Part shown: positions 11,461-22,400 of the stretch, in pieces
How the letters are laid out: each line of letters begins with the position of its first letter
Position numbering within the stretch: the stretch's first letter is position 1
DNA from: Ifrita kowaldi
Taxonomy: Eukaryota > Chordata > Aves > Passeriformes > Cinclosomatidae
Assembly (NCBI GenBank): GCA_013398055.1
Contig: VZRS01008262.1
Span: 174,242-238,241 of the forward strand
Direction: 5' to 3'
DNA length: 64,000 nt
Position numbers and translations under genes: made by a program
The notes under the pieces: model-generated
The model's input: only the letters and a program-made list of their open reading frames with translations
Database searches by the model: none
What the model was told of the DNA's origin: nothing

Positions 11461-12180
11461 ATGATTCTACAAAAATCAAGGGGAGAAGTGTGATTCTGTA
11501 GATTTCAGAAATCCATTTCTAATAAGCAGGAGCTCTTTTCAGGAACTAAAGTTTGAGGAAAGCTGAATGCTGAGGGATAAGTTTGCTGTTATTTTATAAA
11601 GATAGGCTGGGACTAAACACCTTGCACATCTAAACCTCAGAGTGGCTAGGAGCTGGAGATACACAAGAAATCCACGCTAGAGCAGTGGAGGTCCCCCTTG
11701 CAGAATAGATTAGGTAAGTACACTCCTATTTGAAATGTCTACAGGGTTACATGGATAGGAAAGCTATGATATCTCCTGTTCCATTATAATTTTATGTCCC
11801 TTAAAAATAAATATGCGGAGTATAGACTATAAAAGCAGGACTGAAGTCATTAATAGGCCAGATAGGATACTATCAAAATGTCTGTGACTCCCCACATACA
11901 TTAGTGGTGGAACTTGCTTTCCATAAAGAGCCCATAAAATAACTGCTCTCCATACAAATCCTCCTAAAGAAAATGCTCAGGTTAGAGTCCAAATCCCCTA
12001 ATGACCTTCTTTTGTTTTTACATCACGTATATTTTTACTGTTCTTTCAAATGTTCTTGATGTTATTTTCCACCTTAGGAGATCCCCAACAACATGTCACA
12101 TGCCTTCATCCCCAGTAATTTTGAAGGCTGTCTCAGTGCCTGGGCAGAAGAGACGCCTATTTGAATTTTGGTAGCTCAGC
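11461..12180. other. Intergenic DNA between SINE and CpG island
   Basis: No gene or repeat recognised. If the minus-strand splice donor at 12202-12208 is real, this would be the start of the first intron of the transcript driven by the CpG island. Confidence 0.5.
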
Positions 12181-12530
12181 TGTGGATCCAAGCTCCCACC
12201 CTACTTACGCGTGAGGAGAAGGAGAGCAGTGCCGAGGAGTCCAGCCTGACGGATGCTGAGGTCTGATCCCCGTGCCCGGAGCGGTCACCGGGCCGTGCCC
12301 CAGGCCGGGTCCGTCCTGCGCGTCCCCGGGGGAGCCCCGCGGCGGCCGGGGGTGCCGGTGCCGCTGCTGTTTGGGAGCCCACCGCTAGATGTCCCATGGA
12401 TTAACCGGAGGGAAGGATCGCTGCATTTGCATCGCCAGGAGGGTTTGCAGGTTCAGTGCCGACGGGCTGAGCGTAGGGAACCAGGGCTGGAGCAAGATCA
12501 CGCGTGCTGGGCTGAGAGCACACCGCACCC
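12181..12530. promoter_or_regulatory. Isolated CpG island, candidate promoter
   Basis: By hand count this 350-bp stretch holds about 30 CpG dinucleotides at roughly 65 percent GC, giving an observed/expected ratio near 0.7-0.8; the densest part is 12241-12360. The rest of the window is strongly CpG-depleted. An octamer ATTTGCAT (ATGCAAAT on the minus strand) lies at 12425-12432, a classical promoter/enhancer element. The left edge carries a strong minus-strand splice donor. In birds, unmethylated CpG islands usually mark promoters, so this probably starts a transcript, more likely noncoding than coding. Frames across it (12253-12723 plus, 156 codons; 12176-12397 minus, Ala/Arg/Gly-rich) match nothing I know. 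Confidence 0.7.
12202..12208 (-). other. Candidate splice donor at the CpG-island edge
   Basis: On the minus strand the bases read CGC then GTAAGTA, a near-ideal U1 site at intron positions +1 to +7. It lies exactly where CpG density stops, as expected for the end of a first exon whose promoter is the island. The exon would occupy part of 12209-12530 on the minus strand. No acceptor has been assigned. Confidence 0.45.
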
Positions 12531-13844
12531 TTCATTTTGCAAAGTAGCAACTCTAAGGAGCCTGCTCAGTCTCATTTCAAGCCCGTATTTTAAGGCACGG
12601 CCATACACACAGCACTCCTGCTGTCAGACTGGGGTTAAGGTTTCCGCCACCTGTCAGCACACAGAACTGCCTGCCCCGGGGTCAAGCTTGTCCTTTAATT
12701 GTAGGTTTTTTTTAAGGATGTAAATTTTTAATAGAAGCACGTGTCCCATTTTTCTTTCACAAGAGGAACATAGGACTCTCCATGTTGATTTCTAGGAGAC
12801 TAAAGACAAATTGAAGATAGCTTTTATTTTCTGTTGTAGTCTGGAGATGCCCAGGGTTACAAAATGGACAGCCCAAAAGCTCAGAAACATGAAGTTGGCA
12901 CCACCTTCTGCAAATCCCTGCTTCACATGAGGGGTCTAGAAATCCTTTTTCATTGTGACGTTCCTTAACATCAACAAACGCATACGTTTTTTCAAATGTT
13001 TAGACCAGGGGAAACAAAGGAAGCATTTACCAATATTTTTAAAAATCCATTTAAAATATGGAAATAAAGTCTAAAACACTGCTCTTCTTTTCAGGGCCCC
13101 TTAAGGAGAGTCCCAGAGACACAGGTGTAGCTTGCTACACCTTGTATTGTAGAAATAGGGGACTGGAACTGGGGAAATGAGCAAGTTGATATTACACAAG
13201 CACATGTGGGTAAAGAAAATTTTTTTAATAATTAAAAAAAAAAATAGGTCACCTGAAGCCAATTGCCATGGACTTTTTATGTGCTGGAAAATCTCTGACA
13301 ATACACAGCTGGCTGAAAAAAATCAGACTTGATAGCAAAAGATATGCAGCTAGTATTTATGTCTTGCTCTTTAAGCAAAAAAAAAAGAAAAAAAATGAAT
13401 GAGAGTATGAGTTATTTTGTGATCATTTATATATTACAGGGAATATGAGACTCACTTGATTAAAACTAGCTGACAGAATAAACCTGTTTAAAAATCCCAG
13501 CAGATTAGTTTATATAAGGCCAGGGATTAAGGATATCTCCAATGTCATTCACCTTTTTTTTTGGTGTGCTGTATTATGGCAACCTTGAATATTTCCACCC
13601 TAGCCATAGGCGGTGACATCCAGTAGTGAGGGCAAAAATGAGCAACTACAAACTTTTTTCCCACATCTAAATTTACCTGATAAGTAGCTCAAAACATGGC
13701 TCTCCTCTGTGACCACCCTCAGGCTGCTGAACACTTGTAGGCAAAATGCCACCCAGCCCTTCACCCGACAAGCAGGGAACAAAGCAGCAGCAGCAGAATT
13801 AAAGGATTGCCTGTTGGGATTTATTTTGGGGGGCTGTTTGTTAC
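12531..13844. other. Intergenic DNA, nothing recognised except A-rich runs
   Basis: No gene or mobile element recognised. Short A-rich runs lie at about 13235-13244 and 13377-13396, and a T-run near 13553-13562. If the CpG island is bidirectional, a plus-strand transcript would run into this region, but I see nothing specific to support that. Confidence 0.5.

Positions 13845-13878
<34 letters not shown>
13845..13878. repeat. (TAT)n microsatellite, about 11 units
   Basis: An uninterrupted 34-bp trinucleotide run. Frames across it give poly-Leu or poly-Ile peptides (13709-13912 and 13807-14058), which are repeat artefacts. Confidence 0.95.
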
Positions 13879-14499
13879 GGGGAAATTTCTGGGTTTATTG
13901 CTATTAATTTGATTTTATCGATATCCCAGAGGAGACAAAAAATACAGTTTAAAACCTGGGACCTTCAATACAGCAGCAAAGCCAAAACCCCTGCAAAACA
14001 GCTGAACCCTGGGCTGCTGCAAAGGGTGGGAAAGGGAAAAAGGTCGAGTCATTCATGATAGGAGGGGTCTGTCAATGACATGGGCTGTCGTGCTTATCGA
14101 CACTGTGTGAAAATCTTCTTTATTTAACAAATCAATGTTCCCCTCTGTGGTGCCCAGAAATGTAAAGCAAGTGACTCAGAGCTGGCTCTGTCAGGGCCAG
14201 CTGGCCGGGGGTTACACTGGTACCCCACAAGTCTGAAGGCGTGAAACTGCAACAGACAGGAGAAACGCTTCTGGAAAGCAGACCACAAGGTGGGCTTGGA
14301 AAGGAGGTCTGCTTTCTCCTGCTCTGCTGGCTTTCCCAGAGACAGGAAATGTTGGATTTGAAAATGTCACTGAGGGAAAGGGAGGACCAGGAGGAGGAAG
14401 CCTATGGAGCAACTCTAACCCTCTGGGTTAGAGGGGCTCATGAGGCGTAACAACCCCACAAGGTTCACCATTTCTCAGTGTATTACCATGTTGGTATGG
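13879..14499. other. Intergenic DNA, nothing recognised
   Basis: No gene or repeat recognised. A purine-rich segment at about 14290-14405 gives overlapping frames on both strands without recognisable content. Confidence 0.5.
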
Positions 14500-14960
14500 A
14501 TGCATTGATGGCTGATGTCCTTTGAGTTAAATAACAGAATAAACATGAATTTGTACTCTTAAACCCCCTCCTGCTGTGTTTAATGAATTTTTAGTTCAGG
14601 ATGTACATAAATAATCAGGCAAGTCAAATAACAGGAATTACATTTTACAATGAAAAAGAATTAAACCTAAAGTATAGACTTAGTCTCTGTTATACAAAGA
14701 AATGTAAATAACCTCTGCCAAAAAGTACAGGAGTACACTTACTGAGCTTTAACAGTCACACGCACTGACGGACGGGAGGCTTATACAAATATTGTCTTTT
14801 ATTTTTATTATGATGTGGAAAACGTAAAGCTGTATCAGGAGTAATGATAATTTCTGAAAGCTATTGGAAAGTAACATAAATTCCTGCATTTGGCAATTAC
14901 TTTTTTACGTAAATACTAATTTCAGTAAGTTTCATTAGTTAAAAATTAAAAATAGTTTAT
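14500..14960. promoter_or_regulatory. Candidate conserved noncoding element
   Basis: AT-rich, repeat-free block with many TAAT/ATTA cores and a short cluster of CpG at 14761-14775 (GACGGACGGG segment) followed by a TTTTATTTTTATTATGATG segment. Texture matches the other enhancer-like blocks. No open frame of note. Not aligned. Confidence 0.4.
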
Positions 14961-15429
14961 TAGAAAAACATCATTAAAATGTGCAGTGTGGAGCAGAATA
15001 TTCTTCTAACTGGGACATGGAGCAATAGTAAAACAACACTGAGTCACATTTGTTATTGCTCCTCTGAAAACTCAACAGGGAAAATTTTCTGTGGCTGAGA
15101 CTTGATACTCTATAATGCCGGCTTCAGTTTTGCTTTGTGTTGGTTTGTTGTTTTTTTTGTGAGCATACTGTTATTTCATACTCTTTTTTTCATTCCTCTG
15201 TTTAGAAAGAAAAAAGTGAACAAGCGAAGCACAACCTTTGGTAGACTGATCTGTGACACCCCATAATGTTTTGATACTGCCTTGATTTCTAATTGTGTTT
15301 TTCACATTTTTAGCAAAAGAAATATGAAAAAATCAGAAGTGTAACCTATATTATTATACTTTAATGTGATGTTCTACTTTTCTGTTTGTAGTTCTTGAAG
15401 TTTTTGTCTTACTTCATTAAACATTTAAT

Positions 15430-15720
15430 AAATCACTGCCAGTTTTGTGACAGATTTTAACCATAACACAAACAGCAGGAGGTGTAAACTCAGTTCAGTT
15501 CGTATAGGCATATAATATCCGTGTCGACATCATCATCCCCTCAAGGCATATTGGCAAAACGGCCAATGGAAGCTAAGCTTTTTCCGACAAAGCTTCGAAA
15601 ATAAAGTTTTCTTCTTTTATCTTACTACAAATCAATTGGAGCCCTTACAGCAAAATCCTATAAAATAACTTCAAACACCGCTTCTTAGTCTAAAAATTTG
15701 TATTATGGCTAAAACTCTTT
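15430..15720. promoter_or_regulatory. Candidate conserved noncoding element with CCAAT/NFI-like core and hairpin
   Basis: The core at 15498-15600 is unusually rich in retained CpG (at least six), although it is AT-rich and far from the CpG island. It contains TTGGC at 15551-15555 and GCCAA at 15562-15566, an inverted NFI-type pair with a 6-base gap (the usual gap is 5). The second half doubles as a GGCCAATGG CCAAT box (NF-Y). Just downstream, AAGCTTT (15575-15581) and AAAGCTT (15589-15595) can form a 7-bp stem with a 7-base loop. This mix points to constraint on the bases and not to coding. Function unknown. Confidence 0.5.
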
Positions 15721-17489
15721 GAAGTTTTATGACTGAAGTTTGGAGAAAAATGATTTAAGTGCTATCTGCTAGACATCAGAGTGTCAAAATTTCTCTCAGT
15801 TTTCTTGACACATAAACTGCTACCTACTGTATGTTTTCTAGAGTTTTTTTTTTTTCTTTCTTTTAACCACCTAACCCAGCTTGCTTGATAAAAGTTACTT
15901 AACTGCAGTTTATCCCATTGAATTAATACCCTTTTAAGCTTTGGCTTAAAATAACTGATTACCTTATTTTTGATTTTCAGCATCTCTGACAATGCAGGTG
16001 GCAAGGAGGTGGGGTAAAGAGCTGCTTTGCAAGTGTCATATTGATTTTTGAATAGAAAAGAAACAGGTAAGGTGCCCAAAACAACATATTTGCAAAACGC
16101 ACAACTGAGTCCTTGCTTTGGGGCAAATGTTGAAATAAGGTCTATTGTGGTGAGCTGCTTCTCAAAGGGGAGAAAAATTCCCCCTGCAGGAAAAGCTGTA
16201 GGGTGGGTGGCTCACAGGACACCCAGAAATGCTGGCAGTAACTAAGGTTTCATGCTGCTCCTTCTGAAAATTGTCAGTGGAAGAAAGCACACCCAGAGCC
16301 CCTCACATGCAGCAGCATGAGTGGGCAATGGTTAAATACTCTTTTATTGATCCTGATGCACCTAAAGGCCTGAGGAGGCCAGGAGCAGGATGTATCCTGT
16401 CCAGCTGCTATCAGTCTTTTCTGTCAGGCAGAGTTTGGTCCTTTTAACCCAGGCACACATCAGTGCCCAGCACCAACATGCTGCTCTGTGTACAGACACC
16501 ACGAAATGTCATTTGGAACAGCTTTATTTGGTTAAAATTTAAAGAGTGCAAAAACCTGAGGAAGAACCTTGAAACTAGGGGCACAAAAATAAGAATTTAT
16601 TCTAAAGTGTACCTTTCTTTTACTTTTTTTATTTAAATAAAAAAAAATTCAGAAAATAATGCCATAAATATTCTCCATAAAAGACAAACGGTGTTGCATT
16701 GACAGAGTTGCATCAAAGTGATGTATCAAAATTCAGTAAAATGGTTAATCATACAAAAATTAAGCAAGGAGCATGAAATCTGCAGAGAACAATGGCAAGA
16801 AAATGTAAAAAACCTGAAACAAACAACTGTGTCATTCTGCATACTGCAGCCTTTTATTTATTTACCCAAGATGAGTGATTTGTTTTGATGGGCAAGCAAA
16901 ATATAATAATTTGAGGAAAGAAGGAGGAAAAGAGAGGGGGTCCATTGTCATCACCTTGGAAAAGGGTGGGTGAATAGATTTTGTGCCTGAGCTGGTAAAT
17001 TCGTAGTACATCTTCGCATGGCTGGAATAATATAATAAAGTGACTTAAATATAAATGCCATTTAAGAACTACTCTATAGTGAACAGTTAAAATGATGGCA
17101 TTGAAAAGAACTTCCTCAACAGAGCCTGCTTTTGCTGCTAATTTGCTGAAGTAGATCTGCTGTCTTTACTTCTCTGTTGCTCTTGATATACCCCAAGGCA
17201 CGCTGGGGGCTCACCCATCATGTGCTGCCTCATAACAAGTTAAGAAGAGGGAGCTCGATTGTAGCGTACAAGAAACTGAAGTGTAGGTCCGAAGGGTTGC
17301 AGGAAACCATCAGCTGTTCAGAACGGGTGAGCTGGAAAAAGATCTTGCCAAGGAAAGCATTGCATGAAGTCAGATAGCATGTTCCCCTAGAGCAGCCATG
17401 GAGAGCACTGTGAGCAGGGGGGAGCAGAGCTGCTTGCGGGCAGGGTGATCCAGAGCACGCTAAGGACAAAGCCCTCTGGAAGGCCACAT
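15721..17489. other. Intergenic DNA, a possible weak conserved block at 16640-16760
   Basis: No gene recognised. The 105-codon minus-strand frame at 15762-16079 is Lys/Ser-rich with no domain and covers a poly-T run. The AT-rich part at 16640-16760 has some enhancer-like texture (TGACAG at 16699-16704, TAAT cores), but I would not separate it confidently. Confidence 0.45.
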
Positions 17490-17620
17490 CATGCTTGATA
17501 GGCTTTTAATGCTAAACAATTGCAAATTGCCATTAATGCTCCAATAGAACACAGATACACTTTTCCCTTCTGTCACGAGGCATTAGGTCAAAAGAGTGGA
17601 TAATAACAGCAATATTAATC
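17490..17620. promoter_or_regulatory. Short candidate conserved noncoding element
   Basis: A compact block with AATTGCAAATTGCCATTAATG-like AT-rich homeodomain/CEBP-type motifs, then a CpG-bearing CACGAGG segment and a TAATAACAGC segment. It stands between ordinary sequence on both sides. Called by texture only. Confidence 0.35.
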
Positions 17621-20600
17621 CCACCAGAGAGCTGGGCTGGCACAGGCTGCATGGGCACGTGGGCCTGTTTTTGGCACTTCAGGCAGTGCCATGATCTAAC
17701 TTTCTGTCTCTCTCATGTCACACAACACATGGCATTGAGCAGGCCCTGGGCTCTAGAAGGCAGCTCTGAAAATGTGCTTTGCCTTTTCATGATCTTTTCA
17801 CCTGGCCTGTTATGACATAGTAGGTAAAGGAAGCCTAAGACGTAAGAAAATGGCTGGGTAGGTATTAAACCCCCAAACAGTTTAACACAGTCTTCCTATA
17901 CTGATTCTCCACTATAAACCACCAGGCTGCAATGCAGATGATAAAGCTCCATCTGACAACAAAATCCTGACTTCACACTACCAGTCACATCGATCAACAT
18001 CTGAACTAATGTCAGAGTCTTCTCTTACTAATGAGCTGCTGCACTGAGATGCAGCTTTGCTATCAGTCAGATACCTGTAATGAGGTAGAATGAATGGCAA
18101 GACCCCTCTTCAGACGCTTTCTCTCATCTAGCCACAGAGGGGCTTCGTTGTTCACTTATTTTTGGTACAGACAAAGAGTTTCTTCTTGAAGGTCTCTACC
18201 AGCATCACACAGTTACTCTAGCACCTATTTTATATGTTAGCTGCAGCTGTTTGGAGAATTTCTACCAGGAATTAATCTTTTCCTTTTTTCCCCCTTCTAA
18301 TCATTTGCAATCCCAGTGCTTCCATGTAAGGGTTGTAGTCCCAGTGCTTGCATATAATGACATTTTAATGTACACTTCAAATTCAAATGAAAGTACCTTG
18401 CCATGTTCCCAAGTTGGACATGTTCACATAGCAGTCTGCTATCCTTAAATTATCTGGCTACAAGGCACATTTGTCCAGGTGTTTATGCTTTAAGTCACAG
18501 CTACCATGCAGTGGTGTATCCTATTTACCCATCCCTTATTACAGGAGGGATGTATTCCAAATCCATAGCTTTCCATCAATGCAACAAAGCCACAGTAATG
18601 ATTTCTGTATTTTTCTTTGCCTGTCATACTGGATGCTGAATGGTCTGAGCTGAAGTTACTGCCAGACCCAGAGGTTCTGCCCAAATCAGATCTAAGGCAG
18701 TTGGTGATTACAGCTGCAGTGATTGAAGAAGCACCCTTAAACTGTAGTAGAAGAAAACTCAATAAACAGTGAGGAAAGCTCCAACATTTGTTAGTCACTC
18801 TCTGTTTAGTTACTAAATTAAGAGCAGGGCGGTTTTCTGTACTGGGATTAACTCTCAGCACAGACAAGTTAGCTGTTATTTGTTACTCCTATGAAAACAG
18901 TCATTACAGAAAGGCTGGGCTTGGGTTTGTGTTGCAAACTGAGGTTGTGACTTGTATCTTTCTCATCTTCCCAAATATTTCAGTCAGGTTTTGTTTTCCT
19001 TTGTCTTAAACCAACATCTGATGTCTCTCAGTGGCAGGTCTCAGCATGCAATTATTTATGCACTTCTCATTCCATGCCATATAAAAAGGGTTATCAAGTT
19101 TGTATCTTTAAGACTAATGAGCTGTTGGTTAACACTTTTGAGGCAATTAACCAGCAGTATCACTTCTTATCCACTGACAGAGATATCGTTGCATTCAAAT
19201 TTCTCCACGGGGCAAGACACAGGTCTGGATTTCAGCCCCTGCTTGTTTGCCCTGACAGAGAAGGCTGCAGGTGACGGGCAATGGGAAGCCATAAATGGCC
19301 CCTCTGCCTGAGCCCCAGTATGATGGTTTATGTGGTCTCTGATATCAGCTGATGACATTTTGGGGTAGATAGGTTAGTGGCACTCAGCAGAAGTGTTTGC
19401 ATTTGTTCTGCCACACATGCAGCCCCTCTCAGACCAGTTATCAGAGCATGGCAGCTTTTCACACTGCCAAGCACCTCTAGTGCTGCCTGCAAGGGACCCA
19501 GCCAGGACTTCTCAGCGCCCTGTCAGTGTCCGGATGCTGCAGCAGTCCCTCAGGGCCAGTGGCATCTGGCTCAGGCTAAAGCCACCCTTCAGGCTCGTCT
19601 GACTGCTGCCAAGGGACCAATAAAGCAGCCAAGATCAGGGCAGAGCAAATCATCTTCAACAATGGTTTTAACCATTATCTTCAACTAAAGATACACAGGA
19701 AAATCTGGTGAGGCTGTGATGAAGTCTCCCAGGGTGTGCCTGCTGTGAAGATGCAGAGACTTCTATTTTCATGCTCAAGCAACTACAGGGAAGTAACCTG
19801 TAATGTGCAGAGTTTTCTTCTGCCTTTAAAACACATGACTTCAAAACATGTGTTTTTATTTCCTGAACAACTGAGATTTCTTGCTGTGAAATAATTTTTT
19901 TTTGGTGAAAACACTAATACTTCACATGCATCTCATTGAAACTAATTTTTTTCTGTTTCCAGGATTAGTATTTAATTTGAAGTTTACTTTGTATTAATAG
20001 GAAGAGTGGCTCTAATTTTTCTTTTCAAGAACATTCTTGTCAAAAGACCACTTTCTGTCACAGTGCACTTTGCAGAAACCTTGCAGACCCACTTGGCTGG
20101 GGGAGGAAAACCTCCTGGCTCCCAGGAGCAGCAGTCCCACTCCAGCCAGTCCAGCACACACGCGTGTCCCGCAGGTGCCTGCACTGGACACGCACCGACA
20201 GCTTCTGCTGGGAGCAGAGCTTGGGGCAGCGTGGCAGGAACAGGAGGGGGCTGGTCCCTCTCTGGGGCAGAGGGGCTGCCTGCACCCCTTCCCTGCTGGA
20301 AGTGTCATGGCCCAGCACTGGCTGGCTGGCAGCAGAACAGCGTGTCTGCACTGAGACACAGCCACCACAGCACCGCTTCACCTCAGGTACAAACCTGAGG
20401 AGCTCTGCTCTGCAGCCTGGACTAAGCATCCTTCCAAGGCAGAGGACAAGTGTAAGCCCTCAGCAGCAAACACAGCCTTGCTGCACATGGCAGAGCAGTC
20501 CCTAAGGAGACATGGAGTCAAAGCCATGGTTCATCCTCCTTGATGCACATCCTGCTCGCAGGTTTTTGCTGGTAGAAGTTTGCATAATCCTGGACTGCAT

Positions 20601-20744
20601 CTGAGAGAGGGATTCTGCTACCTGGACCATGGCTGCCATTCCCTAATGGTACAGAAAAGCACTGGTGGGAAAGTGTGGCAATTCTAAAGATATTGTAAAT
20701 AAAACAAATCCATGAGGCTAGAGGGAGGTGGTGTTCCACCTGAG
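17621..20744. other. Intergenic DNA, nothing recognised
   Basis: No gene, RNA or mobile element recognised. A GC-richer patch at 20040-20520 opens several overlapping frames on both strands (up to 130 codons, for example 20006-20398 plus and 20058-20429 minus). They conflict with one another and show no domain; CpG is present (including a CACGCGTG segment near 20160) but too sparse for an island. Confidence 0.55.
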
Positions 20745-21140
20745 ATTCATATGCAAACTCTGAAATATTAAAAGCACCCTGGTGAAGGCATTGCTAATTA
20801 AAAGGATAAAATGTGCAAGCATAAAGAACAGATTATTTAAAATACAAATTATTTCTTATTAAGATAATAGTGTCTAACTAAATGTTGAAAGAGCTGGATA
20901 GTAGTTTACACTGTAAAATGATCTGTTAAATATGTTCCTGCTAACATCAATACAGCTATTGACAAGCAGATCCAGTTTTGCTTTACTTTGAGAGCGCAGA
21001 CAATAACAAGTTTTACTAGTGCTATCTTATTTTACAAGCATTAATGAACAATTAACCAACACTAGCACTCTTTCCATCTGTAATCCTGTAGTAGGATCAC
21101 TAATCTCCACCACTAGCAGCTAATGATGAAGGTCTCTTAA
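20745..21140. promoter_or_regulatory. Candidate conserved noncoding element
   Basis: About 400 bp of repeat-free AT-rich DNA with many TAAT/ATTA cores, an ATGCAAA octamer-like site near 20752, SOX-like ACAAT and ATTGAC segments, and a closing cluster at 21035-21130 with AATGAACAATTAACC. Texture matches the other enhancer-like blocks. Confidence 0.45.
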
Positions 21141-21202
21141 GCTTTACTTCTTATCTCAGCCAGTTCTTAATACTCACATAAGTATGCTTTCTGAGCAGGG
21201 CG

Positions 21203-21214
21203 GCCCCCTATTGC
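21203..21214 (-). promoter_or_regulatory. Weak CTCF-like core
   Basis: Plus-strand GCCCCCTATTGC matches the reverse of the CTCF core CCASYAGRKGGC at 10 of 12 positions. Matches this weak are expected several times by chance in 64 kb, so this is only a candidate. Confidence 0.15.
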
Positions 21215-22154
21215 TCTGCGACTTGAATACAAAAGACTGGTGAAATTTTTGAAGGGTTTTCTGTTCAATAACACTTCTATACTTATGTTTGCCTTCCTAC
21301 AACAACAAACACAAGTGATCAGCAGAGGACTAGCAAGGTCACTAAGGGCTCTGTGTTTCCATACTTGTTCTAATACTTATAAGAATGTATTCATGCCCTA
21401 TTATATATATTCCCTGGCTGCTCAGGCAGAAGCTCTAAACTAAACTAAACTGAAATGAAATAAAAGGGAAAAACCAGAAGACTAAAACAGTGTTTACTTC
21501 AAGAACAAGTCTGCTGTTTGTATCGAACAAAAGGAAGTTGGAAAGTGGCTGCCATTAAAAATACATGCAAGATAAACTGAAATTTTTATAGTACACAGTA
21601 CACATGACATTTTCTAACTTCTCTTTCAGAGTGTTCTTGTGTATACCGTACACACAAGATCTGTGTACTGGGATGGCAGGGGAATTCACCATTCTGTTAG
21701 GCTTTTCTGGAATAGCTAAGCCAAGTAAAGCAGCAACAACTTCCCAGACAGGAAACTGAGAGCACCATGGGTTCAGTTCCAGTCCCCATCAGGAGAAGGT
21801 CCTCCATAATCACCCCTACAGTAAAAATTGTGCAATTAAAAATGAGACACACAACCCTTCATCTCCTTCATCTTTTACTTTCAAGAAAAAGGGATGAGCC
21901 TAAGTAAAAATAATACATTTTCCTTAGTCCATTTTGTTTATTCCATGCGCAGTGCTTGAACATGTTGGCCCCAACCCAAGCAGAACTCAGGACAACTCGG
22001 GGGTTGTTTCCTGGCCTAAATGAAAGCCTTGACAGAACTACTCCAACTAGGCCCAAAACATCCACTGCAGTTGCTGAAATTGTTGGAGCTGGGGAACACC
22101 AGTTGAGTAGCAAAAGGCTGATTCCCATCAGGGAGGTGATCCAGTCCCATTAAA
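21215..22154. other. Intergenic DNA, nothing recognised
   Basis: No gene recognised. A pentamer run (TAAAC, three units) lies at about 21437-21451. A pair of short inverted GTGTAC-like segments lies near 21590-21665. Nothing here forms a gene. Confidence 0.5.
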
Positions 22155-22400
22155 AGCTCACCCTGACCCTGCTTGCATTAAGCCGTGTGGCTGATGAATG
22201 AGAATCAAGTTGCCTCATCGTGCTTGGAGCTGAAGTTACATTATTAAATTGCAAGATTACCAGGAGCTGAGAACAAATGTATCTCCAAGCCATTCCTAGA
22301 GATGTTTTAGCAATAACTAATAGCATGAGGTATTGCTGAAGAAACATTCTTTATAAGCAGCTAAAAATTGAGAATTAATGTTTCTAATGCAATCAAAAGC
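22155..22400. promoter_or_regulatory. Candidate conserved noncoding element
   Basis: Repeat-free block with CpG retained at 22183 and 22220, AATTGCAAGATTACC and AGCAATAACTAATAGC segments, and several TAAT cores near its right end. Frames across it are short. Texture matches the other blocks. Confidence 0.4.

Noticed and set aside
12253..12723. 156-codon plus-strand frame over the CpG island
   Set aside because: High GC removes stop codons by chance; a minus-strand Ala/Arg-rich frame covers the same bases and neither resembles a known protein.
13709..14058. Poly-Leu/poly-Ile frames
   Set aside because: Direct translations of the TAT microsatellite.
20006..20505. Cluster of overlapping frames in a GC-richer patch
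   Set aside because: Open on both strands in several frames with no shared signal; CpG too sparse for a promoter island.
21757..21790. tRNA-like GGTTCAGTTCC segment
   Set aside because: Box B is mismatched, no box A and no cloverleaf can be drawn around it.
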